Origin: Glaciimonas sp.
GTDB lineage: Bacteria > Pseudomonadota > Gammaproteobacteria > Burkholderiales > Burkholderiaceae_D
Assembly (NCBI GenBank): GCA_012927625.1
Contig: JABBOV010000008.1
Coordinates: forward strand, 310,001-374,000
Direction of reading: 5' to 3'
Length of the DNA stretch: 64,000 nucleotides
Shown here: positions 44,481 through 53,242 of the stretch, piece after piece
How positions within the stretch are numbered: the first letter of the stretch is position 1
Layout: every line of letters starts with the position of its first letter
The notes under the pieces: generated by a model
Databases searched by the model: none
Told to the model about the DNA's origin: nothing
What the model saw: only the letters and a program-made list of their open reading frames with translations
Position numbers and translations under genes: made by a program

Positions 44481-45644
44481 CTACAACCCCGCCGCTGCGC
44501 GCAAGGCTGCCGCTTTGTCGGTACGTTCCCAGGTGAATTCCGGCTCTTCGCGACCGAAGTGGCCGTAAGCGGCGGTCTTGCTGTAAATCGGACGCAGCAA
44601 ATCGAGCATCTGGATAATGGCTTTCGGGCGCAAATCGAAATGTTCCAGCACCAGTTCGGCGATTTTCTCATCGGAAATCACGCCAGTACCCTCGGTGTAC
44701 ACAGAGATGTTGATCGGCTTGGCAACGCCGATGGCGTAACTGACCTGGATCTGGCATTGGCGCGCCAGGCCGGCCGCGACGATGTTTTTAGCAACATAAC
44801 GCGCTGCATAAGCGGCTGAACGATCCACTTTAGAGGGGTCTTTGCCGGAGAACGCGCCACCGCCATGTGGGCAGGCGCCGCCGTACGTATCGACAATAAT
44901 CTTGCGCCCGGTCAAACCGCAATCGCCTTGCGGGCCGCCGATGACGAAACGGCCGGTCGGATTGATCAAGTAACGCGTGTTTTGCAGCCATTCCGGCGGC
45001 ACCACCGGTTTGATGATCAATTCAATCGCGGCCTCTTCGATATCCTTATGCTGCATTTCCGGCGCGTGCTGGGTCGATAGCACGATGGTGTCGATCGATA
45101 CCGGGCGACCTCCAACATAGCGTAAGGTTACTTGCGATTTGGCGTCCGGGCGCAGCCACGGCAGGCGGCCATCCTTACGCAGTTGCGACTGGCGCTCAAC
45201 GAGGCGGTGGGCGTAATAGATCGCCGCCGGCATCAGTTCCGGCGTTTCATCGCAAGCGTAACCGAACATCAAGCCCTGGTCGCCCGCGCCCTGGTCAAGA
45301 TCCAGTCCCTGACCCACATTGACGCCCTGGGCGATGTCCGGCGATTGCTGGTCGTAGCACACCAGTACCGCACAGCCTTTGTAATCGATGCCGTATTCGG
45401 TATTGTCGTAGCCGATGCGTTTCAGGGTTTCGCGCGCGACACGAATGTAATCGACCTGCGCGGTGGAAGTAATTTCACCCGCTAGCAAAACCAAGCCGGT
45501 ATTGCACAGGGTTTCGGCGGCAACCCGCCCAGTTGGGTCTTGCTCCAGCACAGCGTCCAGAATGGCGTCAGAAATCTGGTCGGCGACTTTGTCGGGATGA
45601 CCTTCTGATACGGATTCGGAGGTGAAAAGGTAGGTATTGGACAT
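44481..45644 (-). CDS. metK: S-adenosylmethionine synthetase
   Basis: A 387-residue enzyme that joins ATP and methionine to SAM. Signatures: [13 protein letters not shown] at the N-terminus, [12 protein letters not shown] (about residues 119-130) and the P-loop-like [23 protein letters not shown], here quoted in parts as [14 protein letters not shown]. The ATG at 45644 follows AAGGAG. It has its own terminator and is divergent from lpxL. Its leader can fold so that the ribosome site pairs with an upstream segment, which suggests translational control. Confidence 0.97.
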   Translation of the reverse strand: MSNTYLFTSESVSEGHPDKVADQISDAILDAVLEQDPTGRVAAETLCNTGLVLLAGEITSTAQVDYIRVARETLKRIGYDNTEYGIDYKGCAVLVCYDQQSPDIAQGVNVGQGLDLDQGAGDQGLMFGYACDETPELMPAAIYYAHRLVERQSQLRKDGRLPWLRPDAKSQVTLRYVGGRPVSIDTIVLSTQHAPEMQHKDIEEAAIELIIKPVVPPEWLQNTRYLINPTGRFVIGGPQGDCGLTGRKIIVDTYGGACPHGGGAFSGKDPSKVDRSAAYAARYVAKNIVAAGLARQCQIQVSYAIGVAKPINISVYTEGTGVISDEKIAELVLEHFDLRPKAIIQMLDLLRPIYSKTAAYGHFGREEPEFTWERTDKAAALRAAAGL

Positions 45645-45646
45645 GA

Positions 45647-45707
45647 CAGGCTCCTTGTGACGATTTTGGCAATGTCGCGGCCAATCCAACGAGCCTGCGA
45701 CGCTTTA
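45647..45707 (-). promoter_or_regulatory. metK leader with ribosome-site-masking structure
   Basis: On the minus strand CAGGCTC (45697-45691) pairs perfectly with GAGCCTG (45653-45647), which overlaps the AAGGAG of metK. A second stem, GTCGC (45701-45697) with GCGAC (45678-45674), would make an H-type pseudoknot; TTGGC/GCCAA is an alternative nested stem. A TATAAA at 45719-45714 is a possible -10 box placing the transcript start just before this structure. It is not a SAM riboswitch class I can name. Confidence 0.45.
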
Positions 45708-45839
45708 GCGATATTTATAGACCGCCTCGCAAGTTGTCTCTGTTAACTCGGCGGTTACTTCAATGTGATATTTTACGCCTCTTGATAGCAATCGGCACGA
45801 CCACCCTTTTCAACAACGCTCGTTACTTTGTCTTCCATC

Positions 45840-46694
45840 ATGCTCATCACTGTATTTCGCCTACTGTCACACCTGCCGTTGCCCATATTGCATGCGATGG
45901 GCGCTACGCTGGGCTGGCTGGTCTATCTGGCTTCGCCCTCTTATCGCCGGCTGTTGTCGGAAAATATCCACCGCGCCGGCCACGCTGCTTATCGCAGCGC
46001 AGCCATCCGCGAATCCGGCAAAAGCATTCTGGAACTGGCCTTCGTCTGGTGCGCGCCGCCAGCGCGGGTGTTGCGCTGCGCCACGGTCGAAAATTGGGAG
46101 CTGGTGCAGGCTGCGCTCGACGCCAAACAGGGTGTGATTTTCCTGACCCCGCATCTGGGTTGTTTCGAGATCATCGCCCAATCCATCGCTGCCAGAACCC
46201 CGCTCACGGTGCTGTACCGCCCGCCCCACAAGGACGCGCTGAAACCGCTGATCGAGGGTGCCCGCGCGCGCGAAAATCTAATGCTGGCCGCAGCCAATTT
46301 GTCGGGAGTGCGGGCCTTGTTCAAATGTCTGAAAAAAGGCGGTGCGATTGGCTTGCTGCCGGATCAGACGCCGCAGCATGGCGAAGGCGTATGGGCCGAT
46401 TTCTTCGGCAAACCGGCCTACACCATGACCCTGTCGGCCAAACTGCATCAACTCTCCGGCGCGCCGATCATCCTGTCCTATGCGGAGCGGCTACCGTTTG
46501 GGCGCGGCTATATCGTGCGCTTCATCCGCTTCGAAGAAGTACTGGGCGAGACGCCCGAAACACAGGCCACCGCCATCAATCGGGCGATGGAAAAGCTGAT
46601 TGCGCGCTGCCCGGCGCAATATTTCTGGAGCTACAACCGCTACAAAGTCCCGCATGGCGTGGCGGTACCGGAAAACACGCCGGGACAAGCATGA
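45840..46694 (+). CDS. lpxL: Lipid A biosynthesis acyltransferase (LpxL/HtrB family), first copy
   Basis: A 284-residue late acyltransferase. It adds a secondary acyl chain to lipid A at the inner membrane. The catalytic HX4E is in TPHLGCFE (about residues 107-112), followed by YRPPHKDAL and LLPDQTPQHGEGVWADFFG. The N-terminal hydrophobic anchor is present. The ATG at 45840 is used; the frame opens four codons earlier at a TTG. It overlaps the next acyltransferase by ATGA, so they are coupled. It is divergent from metK. Confidence 0.93.
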   Translation: MLITVFRLLSHLPLPILHAMGATLGWLVYLASPSYRRLLSENIHRAGHAAYRSAAIRESGKSILELAFVWCAPPARVLRCATVENWELVQAALDAKQGVIFLTPHLGCFEIIAQSIAARTPLTVLYRPPHKDALKPLIEGARARENLMLAAANLSGVRALFKCLKKGGAIGLLPDQTPQHGEGVWADFFGKPAYTMTLSAKLHQLSGAPIILSYAERLPFGRGYIVRFIRFEEVLGETPETQATAINRAMEKLIARCPAQYFWSYNRYKVPHGVAVPENTPGQA

Positions 46695-47581
46695 AACTAT
46701 TGCTGGGAGTGATGTGGCTGCTGCACTGGCTGCCGTTGCCGCTACTGGGACGGCTGGGCGAAGCCATCGGCAGCGTGCTGTTTATGCTGTTGCGCTCGCG
46801 CCGCCACATCACCTTAACCAATTTGCGCTTGTGTCTGCCGGACTTGAGCCAGGCCGAACGTACAACCATCGCCAAACAACATTTCCAGGCCTATGCACGC
46901 AGCGTGCTGGAACGCGGCATTCTGTGGTGGGCCTCGGAAGCGCGCCTGCGCCGGCTGATCCAGGTGGTGCCGCAGGTGCCGCTGGACGCAATTGCGGCGC
47001 GGCCGACAATCCTATTGTGTCCGCACTTTGTCAGCCTCGACGTGGCTGGAGTGGCGGTGATGCTGGAATCCTCGCTATGCTCGATTTATACCCCGCAACG
47101 CAATCGGCAGTTTGACGCTGCACTGCGCCGGGGCCGCTCGCGCTTTCGACCGGTGCAATTGTTTGCGCGCAGCGCCGGCGTCAAACCGATCATCCGCGCG
47201 CTGCGACAGCGGGTGCCGTTCTTCATGTTGCCGGATATGGATTTCGGCGCCCGGGATGCCGAATTCGTACCGTTTTTCGGCGTCCCCGCCGCTACCCTGA
47301 CCGCGCCGGCCCGGATTGCCGGCATCACCGGCGCGCAAGTGATTCCGGTCATCGCGACTTATTTGCAGCATTACCGGGGCTGGAAAGTCACGTTTTATCC
47401 CGCCTTGGACAATTTCCCCGGCGATGATCTGGTTGCGGCCACCCGGGCCATGAATACCTTTATTGAGCAACGCATCCTGGAAGCGCCGGCGGAATATTTC
47501 TGGGCCCACAAACGTTTCAAGACGCGCCCGCCAGGCTTGCCTAGCGTATATGCGCTAGCCCCGCAAATTAAGCATACTTAA
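46691..47581 (+). CDS. Lipid A biosynthesis acyltransferase (LpxL family), second copy
   Basis: A 296-residue paralogue of the gene before it, with the catalytic motif in the form LCPHFVSLD (HX4D, about residue 115), IYTPQRNRQFD and FFMLPDMDFGARDAEFVPFFG. Presumably it adds the other secondary acyl chain (the LpxM role), but this cannot be told from sequence. Its ATG overlaps the stop of the first copy. The longest open frame through it starts far upstream in the other gene's sequence and is an artefact. A copy of the dispersed repeat starts at its stop codon. Confidence 0.92.
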   Translation: MKLLLGVMWLLHWLPLPLLGRLGEAIGSVLFMLLRSRRHITLTNLRLCLPDLSQAERTTIAKQHFQAYARSVLERGILWWASEARLRRLIQVVPQVPLDAIAARPTILLCPHFVSLDVAGVAVMLESSLCSIYTPQRNRQFDAALRRGRSRFRPVQLFARSAGVKPIIRALRQRVPFFMLPDMDFGARDAEFVPFFGVPAATLTAPARIAGITGAQVIPVIATYLQHYRGWKVTFYPALDNFPGDDLVAATRAMNTFIEQRILEAPAEYFWAHKRFKTRPPGLPSVYALAPQIKHT

Positions 47582-47644
47582 TAGTGTATTTTTAAGAATC
47601 GCATGATATATATGCGGAGAAAGCACTGTTTTAACCTATACCCA
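47581..47644 (-). repeat. Dispersed intergenic repeat, copy 5 (minus orientation)
   Basis: Minus strand: GGGTAT (47643-47638), 20 nt, CCGCAT (47617-47612), then a degenerate second half. It fills almost the whole gap between the second acyltransferase and dapF, ending 9 bp before the dapF ATG, where no ribosome site is left. Confidence 0.75.
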
Positions 47645-47653
47645 AACAATAAA

Positions 47654-48511
47654 ATGAAACTAAAATTCACCAAAATGCACGGCGCCGGAAATGATTTCGT
47701 GGTGATCGACGCGATCCACCAGCAGATTGATTTCACGCCGGCGCAGTGGCGATTCATCGCTGACCGACGGTTCGGCATCGGTGCCGACCAGGTGCTAGTG
47801 GTGGAACCAGCGCAAACGCCGGAAGTGGATTTCCGCTACCGAATTTACAATGCCGACGGCGGCGAAGTCGAACAATGCGGCAATGGCGCGCGCGCCTTCG
47901 CGCGTTTTGTGACAGATAAAAGCTTGACCGAGAAACGCAGCATTCGGGTGCAAACCCTGTCCGGCGTGATTGAACCCATGCTCGAAGCCGACGGCCAAAT
48001 TACCGTCAACATGGGCGCGCCCGTGCTGGCCCCGGCGCAAGTTCCGTTCGACGCCCGCGACCTGGAAGGCAAAACCGAAGGCAGCGACACGCTGTTTCCG
48101 CTGGAAATCAATGGCGCCGTAATCTGGGTATCGGTAGTGTCAATGGGCAACCCGCATGCGGTGCAGGTGGTGACAGACGCCGAACGCGCACCAGTCGCCG
48201 CCGACGGCCCGCAGGTCGAGCATCACTTGCGCTTCCCGAAGCGCGTCAATGCCGGCTTCATGCAAGTCGTCAATCGGCATCACATCAAGTTACGCGTGTT
48301 CGAGCGCGGCACCGGCGAAACCCTGGCCTGCGGCACCGGCGCCTGCGCCGCAGTGGTGGCCGGCATCCGGCGCGGCCGTCTGGATTCACCGGTGCGAGTC
48401 ACCATGCATGGCGGCGAACTATCCATCGCCTGGGCCGGCCAAACCGAACCGGTGCTGCTGACCGGGCCGGCAGTAACCGTGTTCGAGGGCGAAATCGAAA
48501 TCCCCAATTAG
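47654..48511 (+). CDS. dapF: Diaminopimelate epimerase
   Basis: A 285-residue enzyme that turns LL- into meso-diaminopimelate for lysine and peptidoglycan. Start [17 protein letters not shown]; the two catalytic Cys lie in [13 protein letters not shown] (about residue 77) and [13 protein letters not shown] (about 226). The ATG is chosen by the family start although the leader (ACAATAAA) has no Shine-Dalgarno; a dispersed repeat occupies that space. In related genomes it follows lpxL as here; the DUF484-xerC genes that often come next are absent. Confidence 0.95.
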   Translation: MKLKFTKMHGAGNDFVVIDAIHQQIDFTPAQWRFIADRRFGIGADQVLVVEPAQTPEVDFRYRIYNADGGEVEQCGNGARAFARFVTDKSLTEKRSIRVQTLSGVIEPMLEADGQITVNMGAPVLAPAQVPFDARDLEGKTEGSDTLFPLEINGAVIWVSVVSMGNPHAVQVVTDAERAPVAADGPQVEHHLRFPKRVNAGFMQVVNRHHIKLRVFERGTGETLACGTGACAAVVAGIRRGRLDSPVRVTMHGGELSIAWAGQTEPVLLTGPAVTVFEGEIEIPN

Positions 48512-48512
48512 C

Positions 48513-48649
48513 AGTGCAGGCCAGCCGGGCCTGCACACCAGTCAAGTGTGCAGTAGTGTGGCTATGTGGGAGCGCACCCGGGCGCAACTGGCTTTTATTC
48601 GGCTCCGATATCAGTCCTTTCAGGACTGTTCGCGCCCGGGTGCGCTCCT
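48513..48649. repeat. Two palindromes after dapF
   Basis: A short stem GTGCAGGCC/GGCCTGCAC (48513-48535) sits next to the dapF stop and resembles the core of the repeat at 41286. Farther on, GGGAGCGCACCCGGGCGC (48568-48585) pairs at 17 of 18 positions with 48632-48649, loop 46 nt, a REP-like form. They lie between convergent dapF and the Sel1 gene. Confidence 0.7.
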
Positions 48650-48687
48650 ACCGAAACTGCTGAGGCCATGAAATTTTTTCGTTTTTT

Positions 48688-50289
48688 TCATGTCTTTCGT
48701 GGACATTCATCATTCCCGACCAACGCCCTCAACCGGTACTGACGCTGGCGGTAATTGCCTTCAGGCCCGTCCGGCCCGAGATCGACATCCTCAAAAATAC
48801 GCTTGATGCGGTGCAGGGCTTGTAATTCCTCGGTAGTTTGCAACAGGATCAAACGGCGCTTGCTGCGCGCATTTTGGGCCCGGATATCGACTTGCAGGCA
48901 ATGGCCGCAGTCGGCCAGATCCAGGTCAATCAGCAAAGCTTCCGCTCGCGACAGGCCAAACAACGCAGCTAATTCAATGCGGGCCGCCAGAAACGGATGG
49001 GCCGCGATCAACTCGCGCGTCAGTTGCTTTTGCGCCGCCAGCGCCCACGGCGCCGGGCCCGCCGGGGCTGCGACTTTTGCCAGCAACAACAAGGCTTCCC
49101 GACTGCCTTGCGCGGCCGCTTTTTGCAGCCAATAGGCGGCGCGCACGTCGTTCGAGATTACATCGCGGCGATTGCGCCAGGCACTGGAGCCGCACTCCAG
49201 TTGCGCCGCGCAGTGCCCGATTTCGGCTGCCTGCTCCAGATAACGCCTGGCGTCTGGCAGGCTACGCTGTGAAAACTCGGCTTTCAGATAAATTCGCGAC
49301 AAGGCAAACCAGGCTTCGCCCGAACCTTGCTCGCCGGCCTGCGTGAGCCAGAATATCGCCTTCTTGTAATGTGCGGAACCCGACGCCGACGCCGCCCGCG
49401 CACCATCCAGATCAATCCGGGCCAGCCACAAGCCGAGCGCCAACTGGGCCGCGCGATCCCCCGCATACGCGGCCAATTCCCAGCAGCGCTGCATCAGCCC
49501 GACATCGGCATGCGCAGTGTCGTACAGCGCCTGCGCGGTACGCGACAATAATGTTACGTCCTTCGCAGCAATGCGCTGCGCCATCGCCTTGAGCACATCA
49601 GGCGCATCTTCCGCAATAATATGCACGCTGCCGTCGATCAACGAGCGTGCCAGCGGCAAGGCCCGGTGCAGAAATCCTTTCCAGTCCGACGCAGCCCAGG
49701 CATGTTCGGCCAACACTTGCTGCGCTTGCGCCACGCCACCATCGGCAGCGCGACTGGCCCACACCAAAGGTGTCTCTGCCGGTTCTGCTGCGGTCGGCTC
49801 CAACGACAACAACCCCGCCGCAGCAGAGCCCGGTGGCGCCATGCTGGCTTGCTGCGCCAGCAACCACTGCGCATCTGCAATGCCAGCCTGCGCCGCAACT
49901 TGCAACGCTTGCAAAGCCTTGCTGCGCAAGGCGGAGTCCGGCGCGCTTGTGGGTTCCAAATTGGGTTTCGGCTTCGCCTCCAGCACCAGACTGGCAAACA
50001 CCAGTCCTGCCGGCAGTACCCCGGCATCGAGTGCGTGTTCGTACCAGACCAGATAGGACAGCGGCTTGGCGCTCCGGCGCACCGTCTCGAAAGGAATATG
50101 GTTGCCGATCAACATCCAGGCCGCGCTCTCGCCCTGATGTGCCGCCCGATCCAGCCAGTGCAGCGCGGTTGTCAGGCTCTGCGGCAAGCCGCCGCCGCCG
50201 AACAAGTAGCGCGTGCCCAGCGCCAATTGCGCCGCAGCATCTCCGGCGCGCGCACCGCGGATCATCGCCAACTCTTCACGCGTAGCCAT
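48688..50289 (-). CDS. Sel1-like (SLR/TPR) repeat protein
   Basis: A 533-residue protein made of alpha-helical Sel1-type repeats: GDAAAQLALGTRYLFGG, ALHWLDRAAHQGESAAW, GDRAAQLALGLWLARI, AIFWLTQAGEQGSGEAWFALSRIY and YLEQAAEIGHCAAQLECG are separate units. No signal peptide is seen, so it is probably cytoplasmic. The last 80 residues are charged and lack repeats. Such proteins act as scaffolds; the partner is unknown. The start follows AGGA at a somewhat long distance. It is convergent with dapF. Confidence 0.8.
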   Translation of the reverse strand: MATREELAMIRGARAGDAAAQLALGTRYLFGGGGLPQSLTTALHWLDRAAHQGESAAWMLIGNHIPFETVRRSAKPLSYLVWYEHALDAGVLPAGLVFASLVLEAKPKPNLEPTSAPDSALRSKALQALQVAAQAGIADAQWLLAQQASMAPPGSAAAGLLSLEPTAAEPAETPLVWASRAADGGVAQAQQVLAEHAWAASDWKGFLHRALPLARSLIDGSVHIIAEDAPDVLKAMAQRIAAKDVTLLSRTAQALYDTAHADVGLMQRCWELAAYAGDRAAQLALGLWLARIDLDGARAASASGSAHYKKAIFWLTQAGEQGSGEAWFALSRIYLKAEFSQRSLPDARRYLEQAAEIGHCAAQLECGSSAWRNRRDVISNDVRAAYWLQKAAAQGSREALLLLAKVAAPAGPAPWALAAQKQLTRELIAAHPFLAARIELAALFGLSRAEALLIDLDLADCGHCLQVDIRAQNARSKRRLILLQTTEELQALHRIKRIFEDVDLGPDGPEGNYRQRQYRLRALVGNDECPRKT

Positions 50290-50739
50290 AATTGCAGTCC
50301 TGCCTAAAAGTATTGCACATGAAAAATTGTTTCATAAACCAAGTTTGGCAGGTAAATAACAGATAAAATCACAATAAATGTATTTTTAAAACAACAATTT
50401 ACCATATTCCAATACAAACTGCTCGCCAGCAAAAAAATTTCCATGATCTATGGACTTACCCAATATTAAGTAGTGCAAGCCTGCATTACCGACAGACAAG
50501 CAGAAATATTTTGCCTAAGTCGTATTAGGAATAAATACACGGGCACAGCACCATCAGGAATATTAAATGCAACCATATCTGTTCCTAAAAAACAACAACA
50601 TAGGATGATTAGAGATATTTATCAAATGCATCAAAATTCAAAACACCAAACTTGCGGCGGCGGTTCTATTAGTCCCTATCTTCTGTTTTGTCCGCAACAA
50701 ACGGATCCCAACACCACTAGTCCCCTTTCGGAGATACAC
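50290..50739. other. Long A/T-rich region upstream of the first tandem porin
   Basis: 450 bp between the divergent Sel1 and porin genes. It has A/T-rich stretches and many short open frames but no convincing gene, terminator or family repeat. It probably holds an extended porin promoter/leader, as is common for regulated porins. Confidence 0.4.
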
Positions 50740-51720
50740 ATGAAAAAAACTCTTATCGCTTTGGCCGTACTCGGCTCCATCGCCGGCGTAGCCCAAGCAC
50801 AATCCGCAGTTACTGTCTACGGCGCTCTCGACGTCGGCCTGGCACATGAAAACAACGGCACCACTTCCGTTAATAGAATGGATACCGGCAATTTGAACGG
50901 TAGCCGCCTGGGCTTCAAAGGCACTGAAGACCTCGGTGGTGGCCTATCAGCAATTTTCCAATTCGAAAACGGCTTTAATCCTGACACCGGCGCACAAGCG
51001 GACGCAACAAGGTTATTTAATCGCCAAGCTTTTGTTGGTCTGACCAGCGGCTTTGGTACCGTTAAGCTTGGCCGTCAACAAAATCCTATCTACGCCAATT
51101 CATCGACCTTCGACCCGTTTGGCGATGGTCTGGCTGGCGACACATCGCGTTTGTTCAGCTATAACGGCAGCCGTACCGACAACTTGGTCACCTACGCTTA
51201 TGCTGCCAACGGCATCCGCGGCGAATTGCAATATGGTTTTGGCGAAGTTGCTGGCAACTCATCTGCCAGCCGTGTTCTTGCAGGTTTTGTAGGCTACAAA
51301 AATGGCCCGATCGACGCTGTATTGACACACCAGAATATCAAGAATCCAACTGACACCGGCAGCACAAAGATGACACTGCTAGGTGGAAATTATGATTTCG
51401 GCGTAGTTAAGCCATTCGTTTCTTACGCTTGGGAAAAAGGCGATGGCCTACGTGACCAACGCGATGCATTGGTTGGCTTGACCGCTCCAGTTGGCGCAGC
51501 AGGCACTTTCATGATTTCCTACATCCGCAAAACGGACAAGGCTGTCGATAACGCCAATGCACGACAAATTGCTGTCGGCTACACGCACAATCTGTCCAAG
51601 CGTACCGCTCTGTACACCAGCTACGGTGAACTGCGCAACGATGACAATGCAAACTACAAAGTTACTGCTGCTGGCCAAACAGACAAATTGTTCAATGTCG
51701 GTATCCGCCACTTTTTCTAA
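50740..51720 (+). CDS. Outer-membrane porin, first of tandem pair
   Basis: A 326-residue Porin_4-type porin. Signal peptide MKKTLIALAVLGSIAGVAQA, then QSAVTVYGALDVGL. The family elements SRLGFKGTEDLGGGLSAIFQ, FVGLTSGFGTVKLGRQ (constriction loop region) and LSKRTALYTSYGEL are present, and the protein ends RHFF. GGAGAT before the ATG at 50740 decides the start. It is followed by a strong terminator, so the next porin is separately transcribed. Probably a general diffusion channel. Confidence 0.95.
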   Translation: MKKTLIALAVLGSIAGVAQAQSAVTVYGALDVGLAHENNGTTSVNRMDTGNLNGSRLGFKGTEDLGGGLSAIFQFENGFNPDTGAQADATRLFNRQAFVGLTSGFGTVKLGRQQNPIYANSSTFDPFGDGLAGDTSRLFSYNGSRTDNLVTYAYAANGIRGELQYGFGEVAGNSSASRVLAGFVGYKNGPIDAVLTHQNIKNPTDTGSTKMTLLGGNYDFGVVKPFVSYAWEKGDGLRDQRDALVGLTAPVGAAGTFMISYIRKTDKAVDNANARQIAVGYTHNLSKRTALYTSYGELRNDDNANYKVTAAGQTDKLFNVGIRHFF

Positions 51721-51766
51721 TCGCTTAATAGCCTAAATTATCAGGCTTGCACGATTTGAATCATTC

Positions 51767-51798
51767 AGTAAAAAAGCGCTCTCGGGCGCTTTTTTACT
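51767..51798 (+). terminator. Intrinsic terminator of the first tandem porin
   Basis: AGTAAAAAAGCGC and GCGCTTTTTTACT form a perfect 13-bp stem with a 6-nt loop; the T-run is inside the stem, so it can act both ways. Confidence 0.92.
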
Positions 51799-52008
51799 GG
51801 GCACTTCACTTTCATGCCTCGCGGACTTTGTCATACCTATGTCACAATAAAACCACACTCATTAGGCGATTTAATTTATTTAACAAAATTTTCATGGCGC
51901 GACGCACAAATCTGCTGCCGCCTCGACCGATAAATCATAAGGTAATGCGCATATTCATCTGATTTGAATATTTAGAAAGCCATTCCTCTTTGACTAAGGA
52001 CGAACAAA

Positions 52009-53043
52009 ATGAAAAAATCACTCATCGCATTGGCAGTACTGGCATCAGTGGCCGGTGTAGCGCAAGCACAATCCGCAGTTACCATCTACGGTAAAGTCGA
52101 TCTGGGCATCACCAAATTGACTGGTGACACGACAGCTCTAGGCTTAAACAACGGCGCACAAATGCAAGCCAACCACCCTAGCCGTATTGGTTTCAAGGGT
52201 ACTGAAGATCTGGGCGGCGGTTTGTCTGCGATTTTCCAAATCGAAAACCGTTTCAATGCTGACACCGGCGCATTGCCAGCTGGTCAACCATTGTTCAGCG
52301 GCCCAGCATTCGTTGGTCTGTCTGGCGGCTTCGGCACCGTTAAACTGGGCCGTAACTGGAGCACCATTGACAGCGTAAGCACCGCAGCAATTGATCCATT
52401 CGAGAACGACGGTATTGCTGGCCTGAATTCAGTCACCCGTCTATTCATCAACAACACCATCACTTATTACACGCCAGAAATGAGCGGCTTTGGTGGTCAA
52501 GCGCAATACGTCATGGGTGAAAAACCAGTTGGCGCCATTGCTAATGGCACAGACAATGATGGTTACGCTGTTGGCGTAAACTACAATAATGGCCCGATTT
52601 ACCTTGGCGCTGGTTACGGTGTTGAAGAAAACACTAACAAATCGAACATCTGGGCTGTTTCCGGTTCATATGCATTCGGCCCAGCTAAACTTGCTCTCGG
52701 CTACGATCAGCGCGAAAACAAGGCAATTGGTGGCATTCGTACTCCAGGCCTGCCAAAAGCAAAAAACTGGGTTGTTGCCGGTACGTATGAAGTTGGTGCT
52801 GGCTTGATCAAAGCTGCTTACAACCGGACAAAAGATGGTGCGGATAACACCCTCAACGGTGTCCCTGGCCCCGTATTCATCGGCGGCACTTTCGACAAAA
52901 TCGAAAAACTTTCGATTGGTTATCAACACAATCTGTCGAAGCGCACTTCGCTGTATGCTGACGTTGCACGTACCAAGTACACGCTTACCAGCAACAGCAA
53001 CTCAGTTACTGGCCTTGGCTTGGGTGTTACACACAACTTCTAA
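52009..53043 (+). CDS. Outer-membrane porin, second of tandem pair
   Basis: A 344-residue porin closely related to the one before it: nearly the same signal peptide (MKKSLIALAVLASVAGVAQA), then QSAVTIYGKVDLGI, SRIGFKGTEDLGGGLSAIFQ, FVGLSGGFGTVKLGRNW and a terminal Phe (VTHNF). The loops differ, so the pore may prefer different solutes. It probably arose by tandem duplication. AAGGA lies 8 nt before the ATG. It has its own strong terminator. Confidence 0.95.
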   Translation: MKKSLIALAVLASVAGVAQAQSAVTIYGKVDLGITKLTGDTTALGLNNGAQMQANHPSRIGFKGTEDLGGGLSAIFQIENRFNADTGALPAGQPLFSGPAFVGLSGGFGTVKLGRNWSTIDSVSTAAIDPFENDGIAGLNSVTRLFINNTITYYTPEMSGFGGQAQYVMGEKPVGAIANGTDNDGYAVGVNYNNGPIYLGAGYGVEENTNKSNIWAVSGSYAFGPAKLALGYDQRENKAIGGIRTPGLPKAKNWVVAGTYEVGAGLIKAAYNRTKDGADNTLNGVPGPVFIGGTFDKIEKLSIGYQHNLSKRTSLYADVARTKYTLTSNSNSVTGLGLGVTHNF

Positions 53044-53128
53044 TTATCCGAAGACATGACTTAATCGCTTTCCAGAGCCAACAATGGTTCGGTAGCGATT
53101 GGGTTGGTGATTTGATAAACGGTAAGTT

Positions 53129-53166
53129 AAACGGGCGCACATGGGAAACCATGTGCGCCCGTTTTA
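53129..53166 (+). terminator. Intrinsic terminator of the second tandem porin
   Basis: AAACGGGCGCACATGG pairs perfectly with CCATGTGCGCCCGTTT around a GAAA loop and runs on into TATTATTT. A weaker AATCGCT/AGCGATT dyad lies just upstream near 53065. Confidence 0.92.
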
Positions 53167-53242
53167 TTATTTGGGGATTCTAAAGCCTAAAAGCACCTGC
53201 ATCTGTATGGCCGGGTGCTCCGCGATACAGCTTAAAAGCAGA

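Noticed and set aside
45734-47581. 615-residue frame covering both lpxL genes
   Set aside because: Its first half reads the first acyltransferase out of frame; the real second gene starts at 46691 by ATGA overlap and only that part has the HX4D motif.
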